Positions 9,080 to 17,834 of a stretch of DNA of 64,000 nucleotides are shown here, in pieces (within the stretch, counting starts at the first letter, position 1; the number at the start of each line of letters is the position of its first letter). Position numbers and translations under genes: made by a program. The notes under the pieces were generated by a model. That model ran no database searches, had not been told where the DNA came from, and saw only the letters and a program-made list of their open reading frames with translations. This DNA is from Polaribacter batillariae (GTDB lineage Bacteria; Bacteroidota; Bacteroidia; Flavobacteriales; Flavobacteriaceae): the NCBI RefSeq assembly GCF_017498485.1, contig NZ_CP071795.1, positions 2,976,001 to 3,040,000 on the forward strand, in the 5' to 3' direction.

Positions 9080-9877
9080 TTAATTATTATTCTCGTCTTT
9101 TTTTTCTTGTTCTTTCTTTTGGTCTTCTTTTTTCTTTTTTAATGCTTCTTTTTTCTTACGTAATAGTTCTTTTTTTTCGGCTCTTTTTTTTAGTAACTCT
9201 CTTCTGCGATCTTTTGCAGCTTTTTTCTTTGCCTCTCTATCTGAAAGTTTTTTGGCAACAATTGCCTCTTTCTTTGCTATGGCTTCTTTTTGCTGAGGTG
9301 TTAACTCTTTTTTTGTGTTTTTTCTTTCTTCTTTTTTTGCGTTTTTTTGATCTATTAATCTTGTTCTATCTATAGTTGCTAAAACGAGGTCGCTAATATC
9401 GTATTTTTTATTTGAATATAGCATTACTAAGTCACTAGATTTATCAAAAACGAAGTCGTATTTTTTTCTTGCAGAAATACTTTGTATTGCGTTGTAAACT
9501 TGGTCTTGAATTGGCTTAACTAATTGTTTTCTTAATAAAAACAAATCTCCTTTAGGACCAAAGTACAAAGATTCTAATCTTCTAAGCTCGTCTTGTTTTA
9601 AAGCAATTTCTTCTTCTTTTTCTTCGATTAAATCTTTGGTAAGAATTGCTTTTTCGTTGGCTAAGTCGCTTTTTAATACTTCTATATGTCTCGCTTCTTT
9701 ATCTAAAACTTTTCTCCATTTTACAACTTTTTCATCTAAAGTGTTTTGAGCTTCTAAATATTCTGGAACATTTTCTAGAATGTATTCCATATCTATATAA
9801 GCAATTATTTGGCTTCTTTGTGCCCAAGAAATACTTACACTAAGTAAAAGAACGATTGATAAAAATATTTTTTTCAT
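9080..9877 (-). CDS. OmpH/Skp-family protein with a long lysine/glutamate-rich tail
   Basis: 265 residues: a Sec signal peptide (MKKIFLSIVLLLSVSISWA), then IAYIDMEYILENVPEYLEAQ, a coiled coil to ~125 and the distal Skp strand region (ARKKYDFVFDKSSDLVMLY). Unlike its 176-residue neighbour it carries ~85 extra residues at the C-terminus (from ~180), almost entirely K, E, R, Q, A and D and predicted to be one continuous helix, ending KKDENNN. It lies between bamA and the other ompH gene, so a role in outer-membrane protein delivery follows from family and context. The tail's function is unknown; it might bind peptidoglycan or an acidic partner. Confidence 0.88.
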   Translation of the reverse strand: MKKIFLSIVLLLSVSISWAQRSQIIAYIDMEYILENVPEYLEAQNTLDEKVVKWRKVLDKEARHIEVLKSDLANEKAILTKDLIEEKEEEIALKQDELRRLESLYFGPKGDLFLLRKQLVKPIQDQVYNAIQSISARKKYDFVFDKSSDLVMLYSNKKYDISDLVLATIDRTRLIDQKNAKKEERKNTKKELTPQQKEAIAKKEAIVAKKLSDREAKKKAAKDRRRELLKKRAEKKELLRKKKEALKKKKEDQKKEQEKKDENNN

Positions 9878-9940
9878 TTGTATAAAGTGTTAGAAAAAAC
9901 CGTGCCAAAAAAACTTTGACATTACAAATGTACAGTTTTC

Positions 9941-12466
9941 TTAGAATTGTCTTCCGATAATAAAATGTGTTTGCCAGCCAGATTTTTCGAATTGTCCTGG
10001 TAATGGGTCAAATCCATGTGCAAAGTCGATTCCTAACAAACCAAATGCAGGCATAAAGATTCTTATACCTAAACCAGCTGAACGTTTTAGTTTAAACGGA
10101 TTAAATTCTTTAAAATTGTCGTACGAATTACCTGCTTCTAAAAAACCTAGTGTATAAATAGAGGCAGATGGCGAATCTGTAATTGAGTATCTTAGTTCTA
10201 ACTGAAATTTATTATAAATGGTACCTCCGTCAATAGATGATAATCTATTGTTTTCATAACCTCTTAAGCCTACCACTTCTCTTCCATCTAACTGAAAAAC
10301 GGCAATTCCATCTCCACCAACAAAATATCTTTCGAAAGGAGATTGTCCTAACTCATCATTATAAAAGCCTAAATACCCCATTTCTGCATTAGACATTAGT
10401 ACTAATTTATCGGTAAAAGAAGTGTACCATTTTCCTTTTGCATTTAATTTGTAATATTCTAGCCATTTATACTTTTCTGCAGGCGCTAACCCTGTATAAT
10501 CTTTATTATTTAAAAGAGAATATGGTAAGGTTGCTTTTACCCCAAAAGAGAATTCAGAACCATAAGTTGGGAAAATTAAACTTGGTCCAGCCGAGTTTCT
10601 AGCTAGAGTAGCATTGTAAGATAAATTATTTAAGGTACCATTGTTTAGTACATCTGCACCAACTCTAAATCCGTAATTATTCAATTTAAAACTTTGGTAA
10701 GAAACTGTTTGCGATAATTGGAAAAAATCGTCAGGCCATTTTAAACGTTCTCCTAAACCTATAGAGGCTCCAATAATACCTAAACTTCTACTTCTATCTA
10801 CATCAAAAGTTCGAGGGTCTAACTGAAACTGATTCGAAGAGTATATAGAGAATGATAAAGATCTTGGCTTTTTACCACCCAACCACGGTTCTGTAAACGA
10901 AAAGCTGTAGGTGTTAAAAGTTCTACTAGATTGCAATCTTAAAGATAGTTTTTGGCCATCTCCCATTGGTAATGGTTTGTATGCTTCTTTTTTGAAAATA
11001 TTTCTGATAGAGAAATTGTTAAAAGACAATCCTAACGTTCCTATAAAAGAGCCTCCACCATAACCACCTTGTAATTCGATTTGGCTTCCCCCTTTTTCGA
11101 CAACATTAAAGTTAATATCTGTTGTTTTATTTTGATAATCTGGAAGAATGTCTGGAACCACATTTTGGTCGAAGAAACCTAATTGACCAATTTCTCTAAT
11201 AGATCTAATAATTTCTTGTCTGCTAAACAAACTTCCTGGCTTTACACGTAATTCTCTAAAAAGTACGTGGTCGTTTGTTTTATCGTTTCCAGATACTGTA
11301 ACTTTTTTAATACGTGCTTTTTCGTCTTCTCTAATTCTAATTTCTACAGTAATCGAATCGTTTTCTACCTTAGTTTCTACGGCGTTTATTTGCGAAAACA
11401 AAAAACCATTATTTTGATAAGTAGTAGAGATGTCGAAAGAAGTTGGAGAGTTGTCGCCTTTTACACGTTCTTTTAAAACGGCTCCATTATAAATATCTCC
11501 TTTATCTATTCTTAAAATTTGATGCAATTGTTCGTCTGTATATTCTTTATTTCCTACAAATAAAATATCTCCAAAACGATATTGCCTACCTTCTTCTAAA
11601 TCGATATTTATATTAATGGTATTGTCGTTATTCCATGTAATATTTTCGCTTAAAATACGAGCATCTCTATAGCCCAATCTACTATATTTATCGATAATAC
11701 TTTCTAAATCTTCTTGGTAATCTTCTTCTATATACTTAGATGTTTTCCAGAAACGACCAAAGAATTTTTCTTTGGTGTTTTTCATTGCTTTTCTTAATTT
11801 TCTGTCAGAAATGGCTTTGTTCCCTGTAAAATTAATGTCTTTTATTTTTATTTTTTTTCCTTTATCGATAAAGACAGACATGTTTACGGTATTAATGTCG
11901 GAAGTGTCTTTTTGTACATCTATGGAAACTTTAGTTTTTAAAAACCCTTTATCTGTATATTTTTTTGCGAAGTAATTTTTAGTAGTTACAAGTAAGTTGT
12001 CTGTAACCATTGCCCCCAATTTTAAATCGGTTTCTTTAATAAGTTCTTTTGCTTTAGAGCGTTTTATACCATTTATTGTTACTTGATTTAATTGCGGTAG
12101 TTCTTTAACATCGAACTGAAGGTAAACAGTGTTTCCATCTATTTTTGCTAAATAAACATCTACGTCGCTAAATTGTTTACTTTCGTATAACTTTTTAATG
12201 GCGCTTGTTAACTTGTCTCCAGGAAGTTTAATCGGTTGCCCATATCTTAAACCGGTAAAAACACGCACAGTTTCTTCGCTAAATTTTTGAAGACCTGTTA
12301 CAGAAACACCACCAAGAATGTATTCTTTTCCTTTTTCGTAACTTATGTTATTGCTAGATATCGTATCTTTTTTGACTACAGATAAACTATCTTTTTTAAC
12401 TTGTGCACTTGCACTATAAGTAAAAAATAGTGCGGTTAACACTATTGTGGCAGAAAATAATTTCAT
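9941..12466 (-). CDS. bamA: Outer-membrane protein assembly factor BamA (Omp85)
   Basis: About 841 residues from the preferred ATG at 12466, which gives the signal peptide MKLFSATIVLTALFFTYSASA. An in-frame ATG at 12505 would extend into uppS and spoil the signal peptide. Five POTRA repeats follow (for example VSVTGLQKFSEETVRVFTGL, KDINFTGNKAISDRKLRKAM, KKVTVSGNDKTNDHVLFREL). The C-terminal 16-strand barrel contains VVGLRGYENNRLSS, the conserved VRGY/F-like lid-loop motif, and ends in an aromatic residue (HFIIGRQF). It inserts beta-barrel proteins into the outer membrane. It starts 7 bp after uppS and precedes two Skp-type chaperone genes, the usual Bacteroidetes arrangement. Confidence 0.96.
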   Translation of the reverse strand: MKLFSATIVLTALFFTYSASAQVKKDSLSVVKKDTISSNNISYEKGKEYILGGVSVTGLQKFSEETVRVFTGLRYGQPIKLPGDKLTSAIKKLYESKQFSDVDVYLAKIDGNTVYLQFDVKELPQLNQVTINGIKRSKAKELIKETDLKLGAMVTDNLLVTTKNYFAKKYTDKGFLKTKVSIDVQKDTSDINTVNMSVFIDKGKKIKIKDINFTGNKAISDRKLRKAMKNTKEKFFGRFWKTSKYIEEDYQEDLESIIDKYSRLGYRDARILSENITWNNDNTININIDLEEGRQYRFGDILFVGNKEYTDEQLHQILRIDKGDIYNGAVLKERVKGDNSPTSFDISTTYQNNGFLFSQINAVETKVENDSITVEIRIREDEKARIKKVTVSGNDKTNDHVLFRELRVKPGSLFSRQEIIRSIREIGQLGFFDQNVVPDILPDYQNKTTDINFNVVEKGGSQIELQGGYGGGSFIGTLGLSFNNFSIRNIFKKEAYKPLPMGDGQKLSLRLQSSRTFNTYSFSFTEPWLGGKKPRSLSFSIYSSNQFQLDPRTFDVDRSRSLGIIGASIGLGERLKWPDDFFQLSQTVSYQSFKLNNYGFRVGADVLNNGTLNNLSYNATLARNSAGPSLIFPTYGSEFSFGVKATLPYSLLNNKDYTGLAPAEKYKWLEYYKLNAKGKWYTSFTDKLVLMSNAEMGYLGFYNDELGQSPFERYFVGGDGIAVFQLDGREVVGLRGYENNRLSSIDGGTIYNKFQLELRYSITDSPSASIYTLGFLEAGNSYDNFKEFNPFKLKRSAGLGIRIFMPAFGLLGIDFAHGFDPLPGQFEKSGWQTHFIIGRQF

Positions 12467-12473
12467 AAAAAAT

Positions 12474-13217
12474 TTATTCTGTAATTTGTTCGCTTGTTTT
12501 TCCAAATCTTCGTTCTCTATTCTGATATTCTATAATAGCATCGTAAAAATGCTCTTGTCTAAAATCTGGCCAAAGTATATTTGTAAAATATAATTCGGCA
12601 TAGGCCATTTGCCATAATAAGAAATTACTAATACGTTGTTCACCACTTGTGCGTATCATTAAATCTACCTCTGGCAAATTAAACGTATATAAATGGTTAT
12701 TAATAGTATTTTCGTCAATTTCTTCAATTAAAAGTTCTTTATTAACAACTTTTTTAGATATGTTTTTGATAGTATTAACAATTTCTTCTCTTGAACCGTA
12801 GCTTAAGGCAAAGGTTAAGATAATTTTGGTGTTATTTCTGGTTTCAAAAATAACATCTTTTAATACTTTTTGAGCTTTCTTAGGAAGCGTCTCGATATTT
12901 CCAATCGCATTTACTTTTACATTATTTTCTTGAAAACCAGGTAATTCTTTCTTTAACGAGTTGATTAATAGGCTCATTAAAGCATCTACTTCCATCTTTG
13001 GTCTTTTCCAGTTTTCGGTAGAAAATGCATATAAGGTAATGGCAGCTACGCCAATTTGTGAAGCAGCTTTTACAGATTCTCTTACAGCTGTTAGGGCATT
13101 TCTGTGTCCAAAAATCCTATTCATACCTTGGTTTTTAGCCCAGCGTCCATTGCCATCCATAATAATGGCAACGTGTTTTGGTACTCTTTGTAGGTTAATG
13201 CGTAGTTTTTTATCCAT
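12474..13217 (-). CDS. uppS: Isoprenyl transferase (undecaprenyl diphosphate synthase)
   Basis: 247 residues from ATG 13217. The open frame reaches upstream to a TTG at 13241, but that would overlap the preceding gene and add an unconserved MLHRRFIN. The signature IIMDGNGRWAK (catalytic Asp about residue 21) and the distal LMIRTSGEQRISNFLLWQMAYAEL-type motif (residues ~190-215, diphosphate and Mg binding) are complete. The enzyme condenses eight isopentenyl diphosphates onto farnesyl diphosphate to make the lipid carrier for cell-wall synthesis, at the inner membrane face. It sits 2 bp after DUF6089 and 7 bp before bamA, so the operon is tightly coupled. Confidence 0.95.
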   Translation of the reverse strand: MDKKLRINLQRVPKHVAIIMDGNGRWAKNQGMNRIFGHRNALTAVRESVKAASQIGVAAITLYAFSTENWKRPKMEVDALMSLLINSLKKELPGFQENNVKVNAIGNIETLPKKAQKVLKDVIFETRNNTKIILTFALSYGSREEIVNTIKNISKKVVNKELLIEEIDENTINNHLYTFNLPEVDLMIRTSGEQRISNFLLWQMAYAELYFTNILWPDFRQEHFYDAIIEYQNRERRFGKTSEQITE

Positions 13218-13219
13218 AT

Positions 13220-13897
13220 TTATAAACCTTCTGTGTAACAAGCGGGTCTCCCAAATGTATATATTAAAGAAAAACCTGTAAACATATACCAGTCGTTTCC
13301 TGTTCCTCCAAAATCTAAAGAGGGTATTTTTGGTGTAGAGTAATCTAAATCATCTACAAAAGTGTATCTAAATTTTGCTTCAACCGAAAAGGCTAAAGCA
13401 CCATATAGTTTAGACTTAAAACCAACTCCTATAGGAACTGCATATGATGTTTTGCTTGTATAAAAATATTCGCGTGGCTGTGGTTCTGACTGGGCACTTT
13501 TGTAATTAAACGCGGCCAATTCTACTAAAATGTATGGTGTCCAAGTTTTATCATTTGAATTCATGTCGAATTCGTAAAAATTATATTCCATACCTACAGC
13601 CAACTCGTGAATTGTGTTTTTAAAATTTAATCCTCTGTTTTGTTTAAAATCGGTATCTGCATCTACATCATTTCCTTTAATAGGTAAATAACTATAAGTA
13701 CCTCTTAAAGCTATTCTTGGGTTGTAATTGTATTTAAATAAGGCAGCTCCAGCTAATTTATTTGGGTAAATATAGTTAGTTCTGCCAATGTCACCTACAT
13801 AATTAGAGCCTCCTATAGAAACTCCAATTTCATACACTTGCCCCAAAAGTATGGAAGAAAAGCTTACAAATACGATAAATAATATACTGTTTTTCAT
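13220..13897 (-). CDS. DUF6089-type outer-membrane beta-barrel protein
   Basis: 225 residues with a Sec signal peptide (MKNSILFIVFVSFSSILLGQ), then alternating beta-strand pattern with the conserved start YEIGVSIGGSNYVGDIGRTNYI and a C-terminal strand. The family is fixed in this position upstream of uppS-bamA in Flavobacteriia and is predicted to be a small outer-membrane barrel. No enzymatic motif is present. Its start lies ~100 bp after nadK, so a promoter may lie at 13898-14003. Confidence 0.8.
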   Translation of the reverse strand: MKNSILFIVFVSFSSILLGQVYEIGVSIGGSNYVGDIGRTNYIYPNKLAGAALFKYNYNPRIALRGTYSYLPIKGNDVDADTDFKQNRGLNFKNTIHELAVGMEYNFYEFDMNSNDKTWTPYILVELAAFNYKSAQSEPQPREYFYTSKTSYAVPIGVGFKSKLYGALAFSVEAKFRYTFVDDLDYSTPKIPSLDFGGTGNDWYMFTGFSLIYTFGRPACYTEGL

Positions 13898-14003
13898 TCT
13901 AAAAAATAGCGAGCAAATATAGGAAAATCAATTTGCTTTATAAAGTTAATATTCAGTCTTTTTTGAATAACAACTATTTTAAAAATTTATTGTTTTAAAA
14001 CCG

Positions 14004-14903
14004 TTAAAGGTTGGTCTCGTTTCTGGTATCTTCTCCCCATAATAATTTGCTACGCAAAGTTTGTAAAAAAGATTGATTTTTTGGTATAATACTTTGTATG
14101 GTAAATGCTGCTTTTTCTATAAAAACTTTCGTGTTTTCTGGTACAGAAGTAATTCTAGAATCTAAAGAAATTAAAAACTCTTTTTCTCTAGAATCTATTT
14201 CTAATTCGATTGTGGTTTCGTCGGAAATAACCATAGGTCTTGCATTTAAGTTATGAGGTGCTATGGGGGTGATTACTAAATTTTTAGAATCTGGCGAAAT
14301 TACGGGACCATTACAACTTAAAGAATAACCGGTAGAGCCTGTTGGAGTGGCAATTATTAAGCCATCTGCCCAGTAATTGGTTAAATATTCGTTGTTTAAA
14401 TTGGTGGTAACCCCAATCATAGAAGTGGTGTTTTTGCGAGCAATGGTAACTTCGTTTAAAGCAAAATTTAGTTCAGAAAATTGTTCTGTTTTTGGTGCTG
14501 TTTTTACAGATAAGAGTGTTCTTTCTTGTAGCGAATATTCTCCTTTTAAAATTAATTCTACACTTTCTTTAATGGTTTTTTTATTAATTGTTGCCAAAAA
14601 ACCCAACCTTCCAGTATTAATTCCTAAAAGCGGAATTCCTAAGTCTCGAATATAAGTAACGGCTCTTAATATAGTACCATCGCCACCTAAAGTAAACATG
14701 GTTTCGAAAGAACTATTTAAATCAGAAAAATGAGAAAATGTTGGGTATTTTTTATCTAAAATGTTTCCTTTAATTAATAAATCATAAAATTTCTTTTCAA
14801 TAAAACAAACAATATTATTTTCTTCTAAAACTTCAAGTAAAATTTGAATTTCCTTTTCTGCCGAAATTGAATATGATTGTCCGTAAACTGCTACTTTCTT
14901 CAA
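14004..14903 (-). CDS. nadK: NAD kinase
   Basis: 299 residues. The diagnostic GGDGT loop is at residues 73-77, followed by LGINTGRLGFLATI. Further on come NEVTIAR and ADGLIIATPTGSTGYSLSCNGP, the NAD-binding conserved region. It phosphorylates NAD to NADP with ATP in the cytoplasm. It is 37 bp downstream of the CBS-domain gene, and the two are probably co-transcribed with the bam genes downstream in this clade. Confidence 0.95.
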   Translation of the reverse strand: MKKVAVYGQSYSISAEKEIQILLEVLEENNIVCFIEKKFYDLLIKGNILDKKYPTFSHFSDLNSSFETMFTLGGDGTILRAVTYIRDLGIPLLGINTGRLGFLATINKKTIKESVELILKGEYSLQERTLLSVKTAPKTEQFSELNFALNEVTIARKNTTSMIGVTTNLNNEYLTNYWADGLIIATPTGSTGYSLSCNGPVISPDSKNLVITPIAPHNLNARPMVISDETTIELEIDSREKEFLISLDSRITSVPENTKVFIEKAAFTIQSIIPKNQSFLQTLRSKLLWGEDTRNETNL

Positions 14904-14940
14904 AATTTAGTTCTTATTTTTATTTCTTAAACTTCTAAAA

Positions 14941-15600
14941 TTACATTTCTAAATATTTCTGAAGATATTCTGATCTGTTTTTTAAATCTTCTAAATAAAT
15001 ATCATTCTCGTGTGTAGATATTATTTTGTAATCGTATCTTCTAAAAGTGTGCATAATTTCGTTAATATCTTCTGTAATTATCTTTAAAGTTACTTGTACA
15101 AAATCGTTTTTTCTTTCAGAGATATAAATGCCTAACAATTTCGCCCCATTGGTTTCTACAATTTGGCAAACTTCACTCATAGAATAATCGTTTTCTACCT
15201 TTTCTATAATAAGCGTTTCGCTGTCTTCTACCATAAAAGGACTTGTAGAAAAAACATCTAAAACGTCACATAAATCGTAATAACCAATGTATTCTTTTTC
15301 TTTGTTTAAAACCGGAATAATATTGGTATCGTTATCTGCAAAAATTTTTAAAAGTTCTAAAACAGTAGCTTTTTCATCTGCAAAAAACGAATTTAGTAAG
15401 TAACTGTAAGCAACTAATTCGTTGTTGTTGTTTTCGATAGTGTGTATATCATCTTCTGCAAAAGAACCCAATAATTTGTGGTTTTCTATCACAGGAAAAT
15501 GTGTAATAGGAAAATTATCAAACAAATCTTTCGCCTCTTTTACGCTACTTTGCAAGCTCAACGCTTTTGTTTCATTTAATATGTAATCTGTAATGTTCAT
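14941..15600 (-). CDS. CBS-domain protein
   Basis: 219 residues with two CBS modules in the first ~125 residues (FPITHFPVIENHKLLGSFAEDDI and NIIPVLNKEKEYIGYYDLCDVL), then an ACT-like C-terminal part (LLGIYISERKNDFVQVTLKI). CBS pairs usually bind adenine nucleotides; here the position directly upstream of nadK suggests a nucleotide-sensing role, which is inference. There is no attached enzymatic or membrane domain. It diverges from pdxJ across 60 bp. Confidence 0.82.
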   Translation of the reverse strand: MNITDYILNETKALSLQSSVKEAKDLFDNFPITHFPVIENHKLLGSFAEDDIHTIENNNNELVAYSYLLNSFFADEKATVLELLKIFADNDTNIIPVLNKEKEYIGYYDLCDVLDVFSTSPFMVEDSETLIIEKVENDYSMSEVCQIVETNGAKLLGIYISERKNDFVQVTLKIITEDINEIMHTFRRYDYKIISTHENDIYLEDLKNRSEYLQKYLEM

Positions 15601-15635
15601 TCTTTACGAATATAGGATAAAATGATTTAATGGTT

Positions 15636-15643
15636 TATCTTTG
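15636..15643 (+). promoter_or_regulatory. -7 promoter element of pdxJ
   Basis: TATCTTTG fits the Bacteroidetes -7 consensus TAnnTTTG and ends 17 bp before the pdxJ ATG. No clear -33 TTTG box was found upstream. Confidence 0.55.
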
Positions 15644-15660
15644 CTAACTAATTTTAGATA

Positions 15661-16374
15661 ATGACAAAGTTAAGCGTAAATATTAACAAAATTGCAACTT
15701 TAAGAAATTCTCGTGGCGGAAATGTACCAAATTTATTAAAAGTGGCCACAGATATCGAAGGTTTTGGTGCAGAAGGAATTACCATTCACCCAAGACCAGA
15801 TGAACGACACATTCGTTATCAAGATGCAAGAGATTTAAAAAAAATAGTAACTACAGAATTTAATATCGAAGGAAACCCTATTAAAAGTTTTATAGATTTG
15901 GTGTTAGAAACAAAACCAACACAAGTTACTCTAGTGCCAGATGCTGTAGATGCAATTACGTCGAATGCTGGTTGGGACACCATAAAATATCAAGATTTTT
16001 TAAAGGAAGTAATTCAAGAATTTCAGCAAAACGGAATAAGAACGTCTATTTTTATAGATACTGATTTAAAATTAATTGAAGCTGCAGCAAAAACAGAAAC
16101 CGATAGAATTGAGTTATATACAGAAGAATTTGCCTCTCAATTTGAATTGGGAAATAAAAATGCCGTAAAACCATATACAGAAGCTGCTATTTTAGCAAAC
16201 AAATTAGGGTTAGGTATTAATGCAGGGCATGATTTGAGTTTAGATAATATTCAATTTTTTAAAGAAAATATACCGCATTTGGCAGAAGTTTCTATAGGAC
16301 ATGCCTTAATTGCAGAAAGCTTGTATTTAGGATTAGAGAATGTCGTAAATATGTATTTGCACAGATTGAAATAG
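15661..16374 (+). CDS. pdxJ: Pyridoxine 5'-phosphate synthase
   Basis: 237 residues, the normal length of PdxJ. The opening [21 protein letters not shown] and the conserved [20 protein letters not shown] and [13 protein letters not shown] stretches are all present. PdxJ closes the pyridine ring from 1-deoxyxylulose 5-phosphate and the PdxA product in the vitamin B6 pathway. It is a single gene, transcribed away from the CBS gene, with the repeat tract 16378-16440 directly after its stop. Confidence 0.95.
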   Translation: MTKLSVNINKIATLRNSRGGNVPNLLKVATDIEGFGAEGITIHPRPDERHIRYQDARDLKKIVTTEFNIEGNPIKSFIDLVLETKPTQVTLVPDAVDAITSNAGWDTIKYQDFLKEVIQEFQQNGIRTSIFIDTDLKLIEAAAKTETDRIELYTEEFASQFELGNKNAVKPYTEAAILANKLGLGINAGHDLSLDNIQFFKENIPHLAEVSIGHALIAESLYLGLENVVNMYLHRLK

Positions 16375-16377
16375 TTA

Positions 16378-16440
16378 GCAGTCTTTAGTAGGCAGTCAGC
16401 AGTCAGCAGTCTTCAGTAGGCAGTCTTTAGTAGGCAGTCA
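16378..16440. repeat. GCAGTC-type short tandem repeat tract
   Basis: The units GCAGTC/TTTAGTAG and CAGTC AGCAGTC alternate about seven times immediately after pdxJ (GCAGTCTTTAGTAGGCAGTC occurs near both ends). A minor GTAGCA run follows at ~16510-16528. It does not encode protein and looks like slippage-prone repetitive spacer DNA of the type common in flavobacterial intergenic regions. Confidence 0.8.
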
Positions 16441-16564
16441 CAGTTTCAATTACAGTTTACAAACCTATGATTTCTATATTTCTATGAGGTTAAAAATTAC
16501 TAATATTTTGTAGCAGTAGCAGTAGCAGAAAAAAACTACGTGTTTTCTAGAAAATCAATAAAAA

Positions 16565-17341
16565 ATGAAAAACAACTCAATATTACATTCAACCATAAAA
16601 GGAGAAGGAAAGCCATTGTTAATTCTACATGGTTATTTTGGAATGAGCGATAACTGGAAGACTTTAGGAAACCAGTTTTCAGAAGATTTTCAAGTACATT
16701 TAGTAGATCAAAGAAATCACGGACGTAGCTTTCATAAAGACGAATTTAATTATGAGGTTTTAGTGGAAGATTTACACAATTACATACAGCATTACCAATT
16801 AGAAAATGTTTTTTTAATAGGACATTCTATGGGCGGAAAAACAGCAATGTTATTTGCAGTAACATACCCTAATTTGGTAAATAAATTAGTGGTTGTAGAT
16901 ATTTCGCCAAGAATGTACGAGCCACACCACAATGCCATTTTAGCAGGGTTAAATTCTGTTGATTTTTCTGTTGAAAACTCTAGAAAACTGGTAGATGAAA
17001 AATTATCGAAACGAATTCCTGACGTTGGTGTACGACAATTTTTGATGAAAAATATTTACTGGAAAGAAAAAGGACAGTTGGCTTATCGTTTTAATTTACC
17101 ATCGCTCACAGAAAACAATCCTGAAGTTGGGGAAGCGTTACCGCCATTTACTGTTTTCGAAAAAGAAACCTTGTTTTTAAAAGGTGAAAAATCGGATTAT
17201 ATTACAGGCAAAGAAGCTCCCATTATTGAGGCTCATTTTCCGAATTCTAAAATTGTAGAAATAAAAAACGCAGGTCATTGGGCGCATGCCGAAAATCCGA
17301 AACAGTTTTATAGTGAGGTTTGTAAATTTTTAATTAGTTAA
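16565..17341 (+). CDS. Alpha/beta-fold hydrolase (YbfF-like esterase)
   Basis: 258 residues with the complete alpha/beta hydrolase pattern: oxyanion strand LLILHGYFGMSDNW (~19-32), nucleophile elbow IGHSMGGKTAML (Ser about residue 88), an acid after LKGEKSDYI, and the His in KNAGHWAHAENP near the C-terminus. It resembles the YbfF/abhydrolase-1 esterases, which cleave acyl esters or thioesters in the cytoplasm. No signal peptide. It stands alone between the repeat tract and the convergent thioesterase; the natural substrate is unknown. Confidence 0.85.
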   Translation: MKNNSILHSTIKGEGKPLLILHGYFGMSDNWKTLGNQFSEDFQVHLVDQRNHGRSFHKDEFNYEVLVEDLHNYIQHYQLENVFLIGHSMGGKTAMLFAVTYPNLVNKLVVVDISPRMYEPHHNAILAGLNSVDFSVENSRKLVDEKLSKRIPDVGVRQFLMKNIYWKEKGQLAYRFNLPSLTENNPEVGEALPPFTVFEKETLFLKGEKSDYITGKEAPIIEAHFPNSKIVEIKNAGHWAHAENPKQFYSEVCKFLIS

Positions 17342-17350
17342 TAGTTACAG

Positions 17351-17737
17351 CTACTGTGTAATTTTTACAGGATCTTTATTTTCATCAATAGCTACAAAGG
17401 TAAACTCTCCAAAAATTGCATGCTCTTTTTGGTAACTATACATTTGTTCTATATAAATATTTACTTCTACTTTTAAGCTGGTTTTTCCAATGTGCGATAC
17501 TTTACCAATTAGTTCTATTATCGTTCCCGCAGGAATGGGTTTGGTAAAGTCTATTCTATTGCTACTTACTGTAACCATTTTTTGTCTGCTAAACCTTGTT
17601 GCAGTAATAAAAGCAACTTCGTCCATTAAAGATAAAGCGGTTCCACCAAAAAGTGTGTCGTAATGGTTTGTGGTGTTCGGAAAAACAGCTTTAAATTGCC
17701 TTGTTTCAGAATTTTTAATTCTCTCTTTTGTTGTCAT
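17351..17737 (-). CDS. Acyl-CoA thioesterase, hotdog fold (YciA-like)
   Basis: 128 residues. The motif NHYDTLFGGTALSLMDEVAFITATRF (residues ~22-47), with N, H and the Asp on the long hotdog helix, is diagnostic of the acyl-CoA hydrolase/YciA family. FTKPIPAGTIIELIGKVSHIGKTSLKVEV forms the core sheet. It hydrolyses acyl-CoA to free acid and CoA in the cytoplasm. It converges with the hydrolase gene (9-bp gap). Confidence 0.88.
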   Translation of the reverse strand: MTTKERIKNSETRQFKAVFPNTTNHYDTLFGGTALSLMDEVAFITATRFSRQKMVTVSSNRIDFTKPIPAGTIIELIGKVSHIGKTSLKVEVNIYIEQMYSYQKEHAIFGEFTFVAIDENKDPVKITQ

Positions 17738-17792
17738 TTTGTTTTTAAATTATCATTTTTTTTTACAGTAATTTTAAATAATAAATGGTACA

Positions 17793-17828
17793 AAACCCAC
17801 TTTACAGCTTTTTTAGTAAAGTGGGTTT
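17793..17828 (-). terminator. Hairpin terminator after metE
   Basis: A 13-bp perfect stem (17793-17805 pairs with 17816-17828; arms AAACCCACTTTAC) lies directly after the metE stop. The T-run on the minus side is short (TTTT), so termination strength is uncertain. Confidence 0.7.
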
Positions 17829-17834
17829 CTAAAA

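Noticed and set aside
9142..9375. A 77-codon frame opposite the lysine-rich tail of OmpH.
   Set aside because: It is a shadow of the K/E-rich coding sequence (appearing as L, F and S codons) with no sensible protein character.
13217..13241. Upstream TTG start of uppS.
   Set aside because: It would overlap the preceding gene and add residues absent from the family; ATG 13217 fits.
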